A stretch of 13,527 nucleotides of DNA from Desulfonema limicola (GCA_020722245.1 DYLE01000047.1:1-13527), one strand, 5' to 3'; positions 1-7,944 are shown, counted from the first letter of the stretch. Numbers and translations are program-made. The notes: generated from the letters alone by a model not told the origin.

Positions 1-361
1 TATATACCTTGGCCGGGCTCTTTTCAGGAAAGGATGTCCAGAGGAATGCGGCGGCCTCAGGACCGATTGCCACGCAAAGATCAGGGGGCTCGACCAAAAA
101 CCGCTTTATCAGGTCGTTTCCGGCTTTTCCCTCAAACCGCTCCGGCAGAAGGGTTTCGATCCGTACGCCCGCGGTCTGCTCCAGAATCTCACGCATGCCG
201 TCCGCCGCTTCAACGTAGGGCCGAATGTTGTGGGATAGAAATAGAGTGAGGTGTAAAGGCCCGGGGTGATCTTCAGCCGCCTCCGCAGGAAGTCCGGGTC
301 GAGGAATGACGCATGCCCACAGGATGAAAAAAACGACTATCGGCTTGATCAAATACCTCAT
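1..361 (-). CDS. Exported ABC-type substrate-binding-like protein, N-terminal part (runs off window)
   Basis: The frame opens with ATG at 361 and stays open for 120 codons to the window edge, so the C-terminus is missing. Residues 1-28 look like an export signal: basic start MRYLIKP, hydrophobic run IVVFFILWACVI, then an Ala-rich stretch. LWAC at residues 14-17 resembles a lipobox, but Trp at -2 is atypical. The mature part (LHLTLFLSHNIRPYVEAADG, then DLIKRF and PPDLCVAIGPEAA) follows the pattern of the ABC_sub_bind family, periplasmic proteins with a repeated alpha/beta fold, often encoded away from any permease. It starts 36 nt after gspD and may be co-transcribed with the secretion operon. 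The Shine-Dalgarno is weak (only TTGAG before the ATG). A link to secretion rests on position alone. Family assignment is from residue pattern and only the first third is visible. Confidence 0.6.
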   Translation of the reverse strand, partial: MRYLIKPIVVFFILWACVIPRPGLPAEAAEDHPGPLHLTLFLSHNIRPYVEAADGMREILEQTAGVRIETLLPERFEGKAGNDLIKRFLVEPPDLCVAIGPEAAAFLWTSFPEKSPAKVY

Positions 362-370
362 CTCAAAGGC

Positions 371-390
371 CGGCTTTGGTTAAAAAGCCG
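371..390 (-). promoter_or_regulatory. Hairpin between gspD and the downstream gene
   Basis: A perfect 7-bp inverted repeat (CGGCTTT / AAAGCCG) with a 6-nt loop lies 7 nt after the gspD stop and ends 9 nt before the next start codon. No U-run follows on the minus strand, so it is not a standard intrinsic terminator. It could stabilise the 3' end of the gsp message, partly attenuate it, or mask the weak ribosome site of the next gene. Confidence 0.35.
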
Positions 391-397
391 AGGGTTG

Positions 398-2488
398 CTA
401 AGGGATGTCCTTCCACCATTCGGATCCTTCGACGTCCTGAACCAGGGTTTTTAGTTTTTCCGTGAACTCTTTGGTGACAACGTCCACGTCATCCATCTGC
501 GAAATCACATGGGGGGATATCAAAAGGATCAATTCGGTTTTGTCAAAGGATTCGGAGGTCTTGCCGAACAGGAAGTTGATCACCGGGATGCGAATGAACC
601 AGGGGGCTCCTGATGCTCCTTTTGAGGTTGTCTCTTTGATCAGCCCGCCGATGACGATGGTCTGGCCGTCCTGAACCGTCAGGGTGGTGGTGGCGGCCCG
701 CTTGAAAAACGAGGGGTAGGTCTGGTCCCCGACCTGGACGTTCTGGGCCTGCTCGCTGACCTCCTGTTCGATCTCCATGGTTACCAGGCCAAGCTCATTG
801 ACGTTCGGGGTGACGGAAAGCATCACCCCGGTATCCCGGTACTGGATATCCGTGCTGATCACCGGGGTGTCCCCGGAGGTGTAATCATACTGTGAGCTGG
901 CCACCGGAACCTCCGTTGAAATATCGATCTTTGCGGGTTTGCTGTTTGAGGCGATGATGGTGGGGGAGGAAAGGATGTTCACCTTGTTGTGGGAAGCCAG
1001 GGCCGACATGGTGGCGGTCCATCGCTCCTTGTTTCCCACGGTATAGCGCAGGCCGGCGCTTCCCATGGTGGCGCTCAGCACATCGCTGCTCATGCTGGCG
1101 TCGTTCTTGACGTAGTTCCATTCCACGCCCAGCTCGGTGGATTTGTCCAGGGTGATCTCCGCGATGGTGACCTCGATCAATACCTGGCGGGGCAGCACAT
1201 CCAGCTGAACCAGCAGGCTTTTGATGATCTGATAATCGTCCGGCGCAGCCTCGATGATCAGGGAGTTGCGGTACTCATCCGCGGTGATCTTCACATCCCC
1301 GCGCAATGTGCCGGACCCGATCTCGGCCTCAGCGCCCAGAGACACCTGAGCAGGAGGCTTTTCTTTCTCAGCCTCGGCCTTTTCCTGCTTTGCCCCGATT
1401 TCCAGAGGGTTTCTAAAACTGGATCCGGCTTCTTTGCCTTTTTTTTCCTCTTTTTTTCCGGTAAACACCGTGTTTAAAAGATCAGCGATATCCGCGGCCT
1501 GGCCGTTTTTGATAGGATAGACATAGATGCCGGGCTCGGTGTTTTGGCTCGGCGCATCATAGGTTTTGATAAACCCGTCCAGTTCGTCAAACACCCTGGG
1601 GTTTGAACTGACCACCAGTACGGCGTTTAGCCGGCTCAGCGGAATCAGGGTGAGATGATCCTTGACCCCGGGCCCATAAGAGGCGAACATTTTTTCCAAA
1701 ACCCCGGCGACCGTCTCGGCATCCTCGTTTTCGATGGGGTAGAATCGGTAGTGGATGGTTTCAAACACGTCGATGTCAAACGCCTGAACCAGGCGAAGCA
1801 CCTTTCGAATGTTGGAGGTCTTGTCCACCAGGACCAGAAGGTTTGAGCTGTCCTGGGTCAGAATGACGCCGTCTGACGAGATAAAGGGGGACACCAGCTT
1901 GCTGATTTCAGTTGCGGAAACAGACTTCAGGCGGATGATCTGGATGATGATCTCTTCATCGGGGGAGACGGCCTTGCCCTGCTCTCCGGTTTTTGAGGTG
2001 ATGCCGAGCCGGGGGGCGTTCTTTACGGGGACAATGCGATAAAACCCCTGCTGCCTTATGGCGGTGAGTCCGTTGACCTCCAGCAGCTGGTAAAAAACCG
2101 GAAAAAGGTCCTTCTGGTCCAGTTCCCCGGCCGTATGAATCGTCACCTTTCCGCCGACCCCGGGATCCAGGACGTAGTTGATTTTCAGCAGATCGGCGAG
2201 GGTTCGGATCACCTCGATCAGGTCGGCGTCGTCGAAGTTAAACACCATTTTTTCATTAGTCATGCTTTCCGCCTGGGGCTTTGCATCCCCTTCGGATACG
2301 GGAGGGGCCTCCGCCTTTTCTGCCTTAGAAACCGGCGGTGAATCCGGTTTTTCATCCGCGGCATCTTCCAAAACCGTTTCCTGCGGGGAGGCTTGCCTGT
2401 CCTCGGCAAGGGCCGTTCCCGCAGCCAGGCTCAGGCCGGACAGACCGATCCACAACACCATGAAAAACCGCATCATTTTAACCTTCAT
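398..2488 (-). CDS. gspD: Type II secretion system secretin GspD
   Basis: Forms the outer-membrane channel through which the T2SS releases folded substrates. The 696-residue product has a signal peptide (basic start, hydrophobic 8-27, cut near ALA-ED), then a Pro/Glu-rich linker (about 30-78). Domains follow in order: N0 (about 80-155, starting VFNFDDADLIEVIRTLADLL), N1 (about 182-240), N2 (about 245-312), N3 (about 320-430) interrupted by a Lys/Glu-rich insert (about 345-395), and the secretin core (about 433-665). Core signatures include VLIEVTIAEI, NILSSPTIIASNS, FKRAATTTLTVQDGQTIVIGGL and ELILLISPHVI. The length is normal for GspD. The start overlaps the gspC stop by 4 nt (ATGA), implying translational coupling. 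No C-terminal pilotin-binding extension is obvious beyond about 30 residues, and no pilotin gene is visible. It could be read as PilQ/GspD-like, but the pseudopilin operon decides for GspD. Confidence 0.97.
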   Translation of the reverse strand: MKVKMMRFFMVLWIGLSGLSLAAGTALAEDRQASPQETVLEDAADEKPDSPPVSKAEKAEAPPVSEGDAKPQAESMTNEKMVFNFDDADLIEVIRTLADLLKINYVLDPGVGGKVTIHTAGELDQKDLFPVFYQLLEVNGLTAIRQQGFYRIVPVKNAPRLGITSKTGEQGKAVSPDEEIIIQIIRLKSVSATEISKLVSPFISSDGVILTQDSSNLLVLVDKTSNIRKVLRLVQAFDIDVFETIHYRFYPIENEDAETVAGVLEKMFASYGPGVKDHLTLIPLSRLNAVLVVSSNPRVFDELDGFIKTYDAPSQNTEPGIYVYPIKNGQAADIADLLNTVFTGKKEEKKGKEAGSSFRNPLEIGAKQEKAEAEKEKPPAQVSLGAEAEIGSGTLRGDVKITADEYRNSLIIEAAPDDYQIIKSLLVQLDVLPRQVLIEVTIAEITLDKSTELGVEWNYVKNDASMSSDVLSATMGSAGLRYTVGNKERWTATMSALASHNKVNILSSPTIIASNSKPAKIDISTEVPVASSQYDYTSGDTPVISTDIQYRDTGVMLSVTPNVNELGLVTMEIEQEVSEQAQNVQVGDQTYPSFFKRAATTTLTVQDGQTIVIGGLIKETTSKGASGAPWFIRIPVINFLFGKTSESFDKTELILLISPHVISQMDDVDVVTKEFTEKLKTLVQDVEGSEWWKDIP

Positions 2489-3276
2489 CGTTTTTTTCTC
2501 TTTATCTCTCCAAAAGGCGTTTCAATAATTTCGTATTCCTGGTCTTCCGATTTTACTGCGCCCGACCTGCCGGGTTGTGACCCGCCCGGCGCCGGCTTTT
2601 TCTCAGGGGCGACCACAGCCGGGGACCCGGCGGCCCCGGCGCCCGATTCGGAGGAGGCGGCCGTTTGCCCCGCGTGGATCACCGCCGGCGTCGCGGTCTG
2701 CTGGGCCTGTCCCTCTTTTTTCTTGTCTTTTTTGACCTTGTCCGGATCATAGAGACGAACGCTGTAGTTCAACCCTTTTCCAGACATCAGGATATGGTCG
2801 TCTTTGATCCCGGCGACCGTAAGCTCGCCGACCTGATCCCCCTCTTTGACCCACAGGTAATCCTTGTCATTTGAGTTCGGATCAGGGTTGTTGATCAAGG
2901 CGGTTTTATTCTGACCCAGAATGATCACCCCGTAGAGCGCGATGGTTTTACCGGACACCTTGACCTCCTGGTCCATGACCTCGGCGCTTGAAGCCTCCTT
3001 TATGCCTGAGCTGCGATCCGGTGAAAACGGGTTGTTTTCCACCACCAGGTCGTACTCGGACTCGGACAAAAGCCGGTTTTCAGGAAAGCTGTATTTTTTG
3101 ACCTGTTTTGTTTCCTCGATCGAAGCGGCTTCTGGAAGGATGCCCTGGTCCGACCGCCATACCCTCCAGATGTTCGCCCAGAACAACACCAGCATCCCGG
3201 CCAGAACCAGATTTAATACCCAGGTTTTTGAAAACATGATCCTAAACCATTTTTTTGCGGTTTCATCCCCTATCAA
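2485..3276 (-). CDS. gspC: GspC/PilP-like inner-membrane connector of the T2SS
   Basis: Likely the periplasmic bridge between the inner-membrane platform and the secretin. The 263-residue product has a short cytoplasmic N-terminus, one transmembrane helix (about 19-39), a conserved ENNPFSPDR patch (about 80-88) and a compact HR domain (about 110-177; IALYGVIILG, ALINN, YLWVKEGDQVGEL, YSVRLYD). A charged, Ala/Pro/Gly-rich tail (about 178-245) follows and the end is basic (KRKKR). The PDZ domain of classical GspC is absent, so the protein resembles PilP or the short deltaproteobacterial GspC type. The start is TTG overlapping the gspM stop, with AAGG 7 nt upstream. An internal ATG at 3237 (residue 14) is a possible alternative, which would leave the membrane helix intact. 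Its place directly before gspD, which it should contact through the N0 domain, supports the role. Confidence 0.85.
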   Translation of the reverse strand: MIGDETAKKWFRIMFSKTWVLNLVLAGMLVLFWANIWRVWRSDQGILPEAASIEETKQVKKYSFPENRLLSESEYDLVVENNPFSPDRSSGIKEASSAEVMDQEVKVSGKTIALYGVIILGQNKTALINNPDPNSNDKDYLWVKEGDQVGELTVAGIKDDHILMSGKGLNYSVRLYDPDKVKKDKKKEGQAQQTATPAVIHAGQTAASSESGAGAAGSPAVVAPEKKPAPGGSQPGRSGAVKSEDQEYEIIETPFGEIKRKKR

Positions 3277-3866
3277 CCCTGAGCCTTTGGAGCAGCCATC
3301 ACCCCTTCCACCGTAATGGTGGAAAGAATCTCCTCACGGCCTTCCCTTCGGGCTGTGGTGCTTGCGCTCAGGTCCACAATGATCAGCCGCTTTGACGCGG
3401 ATTCGATGCCGTAAATCATCCCTTTGAGCTGTGCGATGTTGGAACGCATTGAAAACCTTACGGGAATCCGAAGGTATCCGGCATCCGCGTTTTCCTCGGG
3501 CTTCAATACCTGCATGGTATCCACCGGCACACCGGTTACTCCTGCGATCTCATTTAGAATGTTCTGAACCTCCACCGCCGCCAGGGTCGGGGTCTTTCCG
3601 GTCAGAAGACCCGATTCCAGCCGCTCGAGTGTCCGGTTGAGGTCCTTTCGCGCCTTTTCGACCCCTTGGCGTTGGGATACGCGTTTTAAATACTTTTCCA
3701 CATGATTTTTTTTAAGCGCCACCTCATCGGCGGTGGAAAAAAAATCAACAAGGCCGGGACCGAAACGGTAAAGGGCGCCCAGCAGCAGCAGAACCGCGCC
3801 GCCGATAAGGAGGTATTTTCTTTCCCGGTTGATCTCTATTTTTTTTAAAAAGTTCATCATCATCAT
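3273..3866 (-). CDS. gspM: Type II secretion system protein GspM
   Basis: A bitopic inner-membrane protein of 197 residues, expected to pair with GspL in the assembly platform. It has a basic N-terminus, one transmembrane helix (about 18-36, YLLIGGAVLLLLGALY), a helical, charged periplasmic region (about 45-90) and a C-terminal ferredoxin-like domain (about 95-190) with YLRIPVRFSMRSNIAQLKGM, the pattern of PilO/GspM-type proteins. The start has four Met codons in a row (ATGATGATGATG), so the exact first codon is uncertain. No clear Shine-Dalgarno is present, and only 6 nt separate it from the gspL stop, which suggests coupling. The position between gspL and gspC is the expected one. The sequence is poorly conserved across the family, so the identity rests on topology plus position. 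Confidence 0.85.
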   Translation of the reverse strand: MMMMNFLKKIEINRERKYLLIGGAVLLLLGALYRFGPGLVDFFSTADEVALKKNHVEKYLKRVSQRQGVEKARKDLNRTLERLESGLLTGKTPTLAAVEVQNILNEIAGVTGVPVDTMQVLKPEENADAGYLRIPVRFSMRSNIAQLKGMIYGIESASKRLIIVDLSASTTARREGREEILSTITVEGVMAAPKAQG

Positions 3867-3872
3867 GCTGTT

Positions 3873-5258
3873 CTAGGGCTGGCCGGAAACCTTAAGTCCG
3901 ATCCTGAAGATCTCCTTGCCGTCTCTTCCCTTTCGAATGGTTGAAAGGAACCTGACATCGGTGAATATCGGCACCTCCTCCAGCATGGGGATCAATTCCG
4001 AGGCGGATTCCGCAGTACCGTACAGGGTCAATTCATTTCCTGAGAGTTTAAGGTCATCAACCCATGCGGTCATGGGAAGGACCTGGCTCAGTTCCCTTAA
4101 AACATCCATCACCCATACATTCCCCGGTCGAAGGGAGGCAAGATAATCGATGCGTTTCTTGATTTTTTCGGATTCCGCCTGCATCTGATCCACAGCCGCC
4201 GCTTCCGTCCTCAGCCGGGCAAGCTCCGCATCCAAGGCGTTTAATATACGCCGCTGGTTGTAGAGATGGCTGCCGGCCCAGACCGCCGCCGACAGAATCA
4301 GCAGGGCGCAGAGGACCACCATCACCCCGTAGCTGGTTCTGTCCGGTTTTTTTCTTAAACCCGGCGGCATGAGGTTTACCTGAATCGGCGGATCCTGAAT
4401 TCCCTTTACTGCAAGCCCAAAGGCCATCAGGTATCTTTCCGCGGACAGGCCCACCCCCCGGATATCGAGTGTCGTCACATCAAACCCCAGCGCTCCGGGG
4501 ATTTGAGCCCTGGTTTCATCTGCCGAGGCGTCCCCGAGCAGGATTAGCCGCATCGGCCGCTTCGGGTCGCCAAAAACCTCCTTGACCTTTTCGAGATGCG
4601 CGGCCACCGCCGATCCCCTTTCCTCCTTGCCGCCTGTTTTGTTGATGGAGCGGGAGTGGACCAGGGCGCCGCCTTGAACGCAGAGGACATCAAACCCGTT
4701 GTCCCTTGAATAAAGGATCACTGAGGATCCGGAGGCGTTTCCCGCCTGGTATGCATAAAAGTTGGCGACGGCCGAGGGCGCGATCTCGATTCCGGAAACC
4801 CCTTTCTCCACGAGATCCGAGATCACAAGAAAGGGCGCGATATCCTCCTTTCGGACCGCCATGAGCATCACGGTCAGTTTTTCCGCTGCCTTGTCTTCGG
4901 AGAGGATCTGAAAGTCAAAACAGACGTCCTCTGCGGAGAAGGGAACGTACTTTTCCATCTCATAGGCCAGGGTGCCCCGAAGGTTTTCCCTGACGGCCCA
5001 GGGGAGTTCGATCCGCCGAAGCACCGCCAGTTCACCGGGAATCCCCATGTAAATGGGGGTCGCTGAAATCCGGTGGGTACGGGTGAATTCGTTGATGAAG
5101 GCGGCGGCCTCGTTTAACCGTTCTTTTTCCGGTTTATCCGGGTCCAGGGAAAGGCCGGACTCCGCGGCCAGGGTGATCCCCTTAAACGAGGCTTTCAGGT
5201 ACACCAGGTTGACCTGATTGTTGCGGATCTCAATGCCGACCCCTGATTTAAAGAGCAC
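3873..5258 (-). CDS. gspL: GspL, PilM-like actin-fold domain joined to a PilN-like domain
   Basis: Inner-membrane platform protein that couples the GspE ATPase to GspM. Numbering from GTG at 5258, residues 1-285 form a cytoplasmic PilM/GspL actin-like domain (GVGIEIRNNQVNLVYLK, YMGIPGELAVLRRIELPW, EMEKYVPF, IEIAPSAVANFYAYQ). It is followed by a PilN-like join (IQVNLMPPGLRKK), one transmembrane helix (about 311-329), a coiled-coil stretch and a small periplasmic ferredoxin-like domain containing NELTLYGTAES. I prefer GTG at 5258 over ATG at 5285. GTG has AGGGGG 7 nt upstream, begins next to the gspK stop, and gives the usual family N-terminus (VLFKSGVGIEIR). The ATG has no ribosome site and would overlap gspK by 25 nt. 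At about 461 residues it matches PilM plus PilN in one chain. Confidence 0.92.
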   Translation of the reverse strand: MLFKSGVGIEIRNNQVNLVYLKASFKGITLAAESGLSLDPDKPEKERLNEAAAFINEFTRTHRISATPIYMGIPGELAVLRRIELPWAVRENLRGTLAYEMEKYVPFSAEDVCFDFQILSEDKAAEKLTVMLMAVRKEDIAPFLVISDLVEKGVSGIEIAPSAVANFYAYQAGNASGSSVILYSRDNGFDVLCVQGGALVHSRSINKTGGKEERGSAVAAHLEKVKEVFGDPKRPMRLILLGDASADETRAQIPGALGFDVTTLDIRGVGLSAERYLMAFGLAVKGIQDPPIQVNLMPPGLRKKPDRTSYGVMVVLCALLILSAAVWAGSHLYNQRRILNALDAELARLRTEAAAVDQMQAESEKIKKRIDYLASLRPGNVWVMDVLRELSQVLPMTAWVDDLKLSGNELTLYGTAESASELIPMLEEVPIFTDVRFLSTIRKGRDGKEIFRIGLKVSGQP

Positions 5259-5260
5259 CG

Positions 5261-6343
5261 TCAATCCCCCTGTTTGGACACCCATCGGGAAAAGGAGGAA
5301 TCATCCCTGGGGGTGTGATGAAAAACCGAATCCTTCCATTGGACCACCCGGTATTTTTTGGCCGCCCGGATATCGAGATGAATCAGCGCCTCCACGCCTT
5401 CCCGGGTTTGACCGCCGGAAACCGTTCCCATGGAACGCACCGTATAATAGGGCAGGGTCTCCACGGTCAGGTAGCGTGAAACCGCCTTGTAAACATCCGG
5501 CCCCACCACCTCCCGAAGCTCGGCCACCGACCGGAAGTCCTTTTCTTTTCGGTACTCTGTGACGGCGTCAATGGCCTCCTCGGTGATCCCCGGAAGGGAG
5601 GCCCAGAGCCTCGGCGAAATCGCATTGATGTTGAGGGCGTATCCTTCCGGCCGGGCTTTTTGTTTTCCGGTTTTTTTGGTTTTTGTTAAAAAGACCGTTA
5701 TCATGTCTTCAAGCCCATTATAGAAAATATCCGGGGTGACCCCTTTGACGAGCAGCAGCTCGTCGATGGATTCAAAATAACCATCCCGGCATTCATACGG
5801 CTCGGGGAGGGAGGCGTAATAATCGTCCTCCGCTCCCTTTGCCCGGTGCAGATTATCCGCGTCCCGCCAGTCCAAGATCGAATCCACGATCGTATCCTTT
5901 TCCTCCTCATCCAGGTCAAACCCGGACAGCATCAGCCGCAAGCCGCCCGCCTCGGCCCGGTTGATGTTGATCTTTCCGGCCTCATTGTCAATTCTGAGCA
6001 TAAATTCCCCCTCGCCGAAAGGCATGGGGGGGACCTTCGTATTCACGCGCAGGGGCAAAGACTCCTCTTCTTTCTCTTTAGCCTCATCCGTCAATTCGGC
6101 CGTCCGGGGCATCACCTGCTGTTCAACCAGCTTGAAAATGGCGGTGTTTAGGCCCGCCAGGGCGATGTAGTAGGCCTGGGTCGATTCCTTAAGGTTCCGG
6201 GTGATGTTGGCCTGGGTCCTTATGGAGTAGCAGAACTCCCCGGCAATCACCGTAAGCAGCATCACCACCCAGATCACCATCAGCAGCGCCGCCCCCTTGT
6301 TGGTCACCTTTAAACCTCTCGTATCCATGCGCCGTGCGGGCAT
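5261..6343 (-). CDS. gspK: Type II secretion minor pseudopilin GspK
   Basis: The large tip pseudopilin (360 residues) that starts the pseudopilus with GspI and GspJ. The prepilin leader ends at NKG (residues 15-17), followed by the hydrophobic AALLMVIWVVMLLTVIAGEF. It lacks Glu at mature position 5, which is usual for GspK. The soluble part carries the GspK hallmarks: NEAGKININRA, then DSILDWRDADN, the acidic loop expected to bind calcium and begin the helical insert, and SIDELLLVKGVTPDIFYNGLED. A second helix-hairpin-helix-like segment follows (NAISPRLWASLPGITEEAID to VVGPDVY). ATG at 6343 has AAGGGGG just upstream. A second ATG at 6328 is possible and would give a shorter leader. The gap to gspJ is 14 nt. 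Identity is secure. Confidence 0.95.
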   Translation of the reverse strand: MPARRMDTRGLKVTNKGAALLMVIWVVMLLTVIAGEFCYSIRTQANITRNLKESTQAYYIALAGLNTAIFKLVEQQVMPRTAELTDEAKEKEEESLPLRVNTKVPPMPFGEGEFMLRIDNEAGKININRAEAGGLRLMLSGFDLDEEEKDTIVDSILDWRDADNLHRAKGAEDDYYASLPEPYECRDGYFESIDELLLVKGVTPDIFYNGLEDMITVFLTKTKKTGKQKARPEGYALNINAISPRLWASLPGITEEAIDAVTEYRKEKDFRSVAELREVVGPDVYKAVSRYLTVETLPYYTVRSMGTVSGGQTREGVEALIHLDIRAAKKYRVVQWKDSVFHHTPRDDSSFSRWVSKQGD

Positions 6344-6357
6344 CGTCCCCCTTTCTC

Positions 6358-6984
6358 TTAAGGCTTTTCCGAACAGATTCGGGCGATCGCGGTTATGGGC
6401 GCCTTGTTTTTATCCTCCTGCAGACTAATCCGAACCGCAGCGGGAAGCCCGGTCTCCACCTTCGGGTCCCATTCCTCCTGCCATTGCTCTTCGTCCTGGG
6501 CTTCTTTTTTCAGGTATTCCAGCCGGATCCGGTGGGCGCCGGAAAACAGCAGGTCAAACGCCTCCTCATCGGCCGTAAATAAAACCGTATCCGGTTTCAT
6601 CATCGCCGTATCCTGCTCGAAAACCTCCAGATCATCGCCGGTCTCCTTTTCAACGACCCGGTACCGGACATACACGTTTCCGTGTTCGTGACCGGGCACA
6701 GCGGAAACTGACGAGATGAACTCCACGGATTGAGGCTCCCCCCGCAAATAAAAGGGCGGCTCCTTTTCCCGTTGAATCGGCCTCCAGCAGGCCGATGAAA
6801 TCTGCCGGCAGACCAGGGGAAGAACGATCTGCTTTCGCTGATGAACCTCTATGTCCCTTTCTCCGGTCTCCCATGCCCGAATCCCGATGGAAAACGCGCT
6901 CAGAATGATGACCAGAATGACCCCGGTGATCGTCGTGGATATCAACAGCTCAAGCAGGGTGAATCCGTTTTCAGATGATGCCAT
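6358..6984 (-). CDS. gspJ: Type II secretion minor pseudopilin GspJ
   Basis: A tip minor pseudopilin of 208 residues. The short leader MASSENG is followed by mature FTLLELLISTTITGVILVII with Glu at +5, the signature of prepilin-peptidase substrates. The soluble domain has the GspJ pattern: RKQIVLPLVCRQISSACW after the helix, a beta-rich middle (VEFISSVSAVPG, VYVRYRVVE), and a late strand IRLEYLKK followed by LPAAVRISL. ATG at 6984 has GAGGA 6 nt upstream. The gene starts 14 nt after gspI and ends 14 nt before gspK. The usual GspI-GspJ-GspK partners are encoded next to each other here. The length is typical. Confidence 0.94.
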   Translation of the reverse strand: MASSENGFTLLELLISTTITGVILVIILSAFSIGIRAWETGERDIEVHQRKQIVLPLVCRQISSACWRPIQREKEPPFYLRGEPQSVEFISSVSAVPGHEHGNVYVRYRVVEKETGDDLEVFEQDTAMMKPDTVLFTADEEAFDLLFSGAHRIRLEYLKKEAQDEEQWQEEWDPKVETGLPAAVRISLQEDKNKAPITAIARICSEKP

Positions 6985-6998
6985 GCCGATTCCTCGGT

Positions 6999-7439
6999 CT
7001 AACCCCGGCTTTCGGGCTTTTGGGCGAGGGCCAGGGTGGTGATCTCAAAATGCCGATCGCCCGCACCATGCTTCCACGAAATATTGACTTTCACATGAAA
7101 GGCATCAAAGGGCATTCGGTCTTCAACCTCCTCTTCCACCGCCACGGGATCCACCACAACGATCCATCTGTACCCGTCATCAAATTCGCCGCTTGAGCTT
7201 CCAGCGGTCAGGCTGTTTGAAAGCAGCACCTCTTCCATCTTTTCTTTTGCATGAAATATGCCATAAAGATAATCTCCGGTGAGCTGATTTGATTTCAGGC
7301 CTCCGGAAAAAAGCTGCATGACCACCACCAGGGATATGGCCAGAACCATTACCGCCACCAGGGTTTCTATGAGGGTAAACCCCTTTTCCGTCTTGCTTTT
7401 ATTCTCCAAATAATATTTTTTAATCAATAATTTAATCAT
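6999..7439 (-). CDS. gspI: Type II secretion minor pseudopilin GspI
   Basis: A minor pseudopilin of 146 residues that nucleates the pseudopilus tip with GspJ and GspK. Mature sequence FTLIETLVAVMVLAISLVVV follows EKG and has Glu at +5. The soluble part includes GDYLYGIFHAKEKMEEVL, the usual A-x-x-K/E-M-E-E-x-L region after the helix, and a late beta segment (VKVNISWKHG, HFEITTLAL). The chosen ATG at 7439 sits 1 nt after the gspH stop and has no Shine-Dalgarno, so translation probably depends on coupling. It gives a long 20-residue leader (MIKLLIKKYYLENKSKTEKG). TTG at codon 11 would give a 10-residue leader. The frame is open another 103 codons upstream through gspH, which is a chance shadow. 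The first 50 bases are much richer in A/T than the rest of the operon. Confidence 0.92.
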   Translation of the reverse strand: MIKLLIKKYYLENKSKTEKGFTLIETLVAVMVLAISLVVVMQLFSGGLKSNQLTGDYLYGIFHAKEKMEEVLLSNSLTAGSSSGEFDDGYRWIVVVDPVAVEEEVEDRMPFDAFHVKVNISWKHGAGDRHFEITTLALAQKPESRG

Positions 7440-7440
7440 G

Positions 7441-7944
7441 TTATAATTTATCTTGGGGGTGCAGGGTGACCGCCCCGGTGATAAACTCCACCTTGATCCC
7501 GTATCTTCTGCCTGCCGGGTTTGAAAGGAGGATTTCCCCTCCGCTGGAGCTGCCGTTGGGAAAAAACAAAATCTGAGCTTTTCCTGTTTTGACCTCCTCC
7601 TTGCCAAGCACCGCCTTTTCAAAAAAAACACCCTTGGGCAGGTCATACACCATATCCGGAGCAGGCTCAGCCAAGGCCTTTTCTTCTTCATCCCCCGCTT
7701 TCTCAGCGGGTATGGGAAAAATGGAAATCCGGCGGGAATCCAGATCAAAGACCCCGATCCGCGTGATTTTGTCGGATGCGCTCCGGCTTTGGGTATACCT
7801 CAGCATGCCGGCGGTTTTTTTTGCGGCGGTCTTTAAGCTCAGTCCTCCCAGCGGCGCGACGATCCTTGGAACCACCAACATAGACGCCAGGCTGACAATG
7901 ACCAGGACCACCAGAAGCTCGATTAGGGTGAACCCGCTTTTCAA
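7441..7944 (-). CDS. gspH: Type II secretion minor pseudopilin GspH
   Basis: A minor pseudopilin of 167 residues, thought to sit below the GspIJK tip complex. The very short leader MKSG precedes mature FTLIELLVVLVIVSLASMLV with Glu at +5. The following region (AAKKTAGMLRYTQSRSASDK) is the amphipathic helix typical of GspH/FimT proteins. The C-terminal beta domain contains ILFFPNGSSSGGEILLS, matching the F-x-P-x-G-x-S-x-G pattern of the family. The start is TTG overlapping the gspG stop by 4 nt (TTGA), with AAGGG 9 nt upstream. No other start fits, because the leader would be lost. A Glu/Ala-rich insert (about 80-95, KAGDEEEKALAEPA) is loop-like. Confidence 0.93.
   Translation of the reverse strand: MKSGFTLIELLVVLVIVSLASMLVVPRIVAPLGGLSLKTAAKKTAGMLRYTQSRSASDKITRIGVFDLDSRRISIFPIPAEKAGDEEEKALAEPAPDMVYDLPKGVFFEKAVLGKEEVKTGKAQILFFPNGSSSGGEILLSNPAGRRYGIKVEFITGAVTLHPQDKL

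Noticed and set aside
989..1477. Plus-strand open frame of 162 codons opposite gspD
   Set aside because: Antisense to the secretin domain, rich in His, Gly and Gln, with a Phe/Leu run that is just the complement of the Lys/Glu-rich insert. No ribosome site.
7440..7748. Long N-terminal extension of gspI through gspH
   Set aside because: The frame is open, but the extension has no family counterpart, overlaps gspH entirely, and would bury the prepilin leader.
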